A DNA stretch of 64,000 nucleotides from Verrucomicrobiota bacterium. Its GTDB lineage: Bacteria > Verrucomicrobiota > Lentisphaeria > JABSQK01 > JAJFLO01. The DNA lies in NCBI GenBank assembly GCA_021772615.1, contig JAJFLQ010000116.1:33744-97743 (forward strand), read 5' to 3'. The translations under genes and the position numbers were made by a program. The notes under the pieces are model-generated. The model was not told where the DNA came from and ran no database searches. It worked only from the letters and a program-made list of their open reading frames with translations. Shown piece by piece: positions 63,131 to 64,000 of the stretch. Each line of letters begins with the position of its first letter. The first letter of the stretch is position 1.

Positions 63131-64000
63131 TGGGATGGGTTGGTCCCCGTATCGTTCCCGAAGGACCGTGCGATCTCCGCAGCCAGACTTGCGGCATCGA
63201 GACGATGCGAGCGAAGCACAACGTCGTTTCGGCCGCAACGGGGAATCTCACGGACACCGAACTTGCGCAGTCGCAGACCACCGCGCGGAAAATGTTCTGC
63301 CAGGCAATCCGCAATCATACTGCCCTGCCCTCCGGAAACATAGTGGTTATCAACCGTAAACACCCATCGCATTCCCACTGTCTCCTCACGTAACCATTTG
63401 GGGTCAATACGATTGAGCCAGGGGAGGTTGACGACCCGTACGCGTATACCGTGGCTGGCGCGCAGGATCGCAGCCGCATGCCACGCCTCCGTGAGCATCA
63501 CCGGCCCGTACGCAATCACCACGGCATCCGCACCATCGATAATCGCGACCCCGCGTCCCGGCTGCATCATGTACCCGGAAGGAAGCGAGAACGGGACCGC
63601 AACCGGAATCGAAACCAGCCGGATATAACAGCTACCCTGGGCCTGGTTGATACAATAATCGACGACGGCAGCAACCTCGTCGGTGTGGCATGGCTCGATC
63701 AGTTCAAGGTTGGGAATCGCTGCGAGCGCAGCGATGTCGCGAACGCACTGGTGCGAGTGCCCGGGCCCGGCAGGCAACAAGCCCGCCAGTGAACCGGTGT
63801 AAATGATCTTCGTTTTCTCGGTCGCGTTGTTGTAGATCTGTTCGTTGGGTCTTGCCGACAGAAAACAGGCAAAGGAATGCACCACCGGCAACAGCCCGCT
63901 CAGCGCCAGGCCACTCGCCTGCGAGACCATGTCCTGTTCGGCGATGCCGCACTCGACGAAGCGCTCAGGGTATGCATCACGAAACGGAATCAGCCCGCAG
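63127..64000 (-). CDS. Transketolase C-terminal subunit (5' truncated)
   Basis: The frame is open to the window end and includes upstream codons ERFVECGIAEQDMVSQASGL, the pyrimidine-domain motif of transketolases. It goes on with TGSLAGLLPAGPGHSHQCVR and TAVD-like TVDNHYVSGGQGSMIAD near the end (C-terminal domain). It is the Pyr plus C-terminal half; the ThDP-binding N-terminal half must lie beyond the window. Split transketolases often sit in sugar-acid or deoxysugar loci. It would feed the glycan pathway with altered sugar phosphates. Stop at 63127. Confidence 0.85.
   Translation of the reverse strand, partial: CGLIPFRDAYPERFVECGIAEQDMVSQASGLALSGLLPVVHSFACFLSARPNEQIYNNATEKTKIIYTGSLAGLLPAGPGHSHQCVRDIAALAAIPNLELIEPCHTDEVAAVVDYCINQAQGSCYIRLVSIPVAVPFSLPSGYMMQPGRGVAIIDGADAVVIAYGPVMLTEAWHAAAILRASHGIRVRVVNLPWLNRIDPKWLREETVGMRWVFTVDNHYVSGGQGSMIADCLAEHFPRGGLRLRKFGVREIPRCGRNDVVLRSHRLDAASLAAEIARSFGNDTGTNPSQ

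Noticed and set aside
1..64000. tRNA or rRNA genes
   Set aside because: I scanned for T-loop-like GGTTCGAATC words and rRNA-like stretches. The few T-loop-like words are within coding regions without cloverleaf partners.

Overview
The window looks like a stretch of Gram-negative bacterial chromosome with moderately high GC. It has outer-membrane secretion (TpsB-type porin), a lipobox protein, MenB, TsaD, CtpA, PgsA/PssA-type phospholipid synthases, and about 45 genes that appear to make and decorate surface polysaccharide. I see no rRNA, tRNA, transposase, integrase or CRISPR array. The mix of an FHA protein, a DUF3568-like lipoprotein, an HTH plus PTS-EIIA fusion, dispersed intergenic palindromes and a very large glycan locus would fit a member of the Planctomycetes-Verrucomicrobia-Lentisphaerae group. 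That placement is an impression from gene content only.

Layout. 0.1-8.0 kb (minus): a tight glycan operon read from about 8.0 kb down. It holds a 'GPW..EVGFE' family protein, a nucleotidyltransferase-methyltransferase fusion, a GT-B-like protein, a peroxiredoxin, an O-antigen ligase-like protein, a GT4 glycosyltransferase and a PaaK-like adenylate-forming enzyme. 8.1-20.3 kb: a housekeeping island with a CNNM/CorC-type membrane protein, a TpsB porin, a secreted GH42-like protein, an FHA protein, a metallophosphoesterase, a DUF3568-like lipoprotein, menB, tsaD, ctpA and a single-domain response regulator. 20.4-25.6 kb (minus): a glycerol-phosphate polymer cassette with a DHQ-synthase-like cyclase, a GNGPSL-type transferase, a CDP-glycerol glycerophosphotransferase-like protein, a TagD-like cytidylyltransferase and a glycerol-1-phosphate dehydrogenase-like protein. 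25.6-33 kb: a fused PgsA-PssA-type enzyme, an SRPBCC protein, the HTH-EIIA fusion and a large secreted metalloprotease with seven C-terminal repeats, separated by unusually long gene-free gaps that carry related palindromic repeats.

33-47.5 kb (plus): a long operon-like run. It contains Gfo/Idh/MocA and D-hydroxyacid dehydrogenases, a SIS isomerase, a sulfotransferase, a protein ending in a Rossmann-like module, a radical SAM enzyme, a methyltransferase, a 1,429-residue multi-domain glycosyltransferase, an SDR, an HpcH/HpaI aldolase and a CMP-sugar synthetase. Read together these suggest synthesis, CMP activation, transfer and sulfation of an unusual acidic sugar. 48-50.4 kb (minus) holds an ATP-grasp-HAD fusion and a GT2 in visibly more AT-rich DNA. 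51.4-64 kb (minus) is a second tightly overlapping glycan operon: the C-terminal half of a transketolase, four paralogous GT-B-like proteins, a capsule-type protein, a SPASM radical SAM protein, a methyltransferase and a second CMP-sugar synthetase.

The most novel-looking material is: the Rossmann-like 'GAG....DD....STD' module repeated in four different glycan proteins; the giant mosaic transferase; the fourfold-amplified 'SWD.L..KG / VTGA..(F/Y)D.WF' family; the 'GPW..EVGFE' family seen alone and fused; a possible aldolase-based route to a CMP-activated ulosonic acid; and the fused phospholipid synthase. Many start codons were moved inward from the longest ORF because of overlaps with neighbours or ribosome binding sites. 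Those choices are given per gene.
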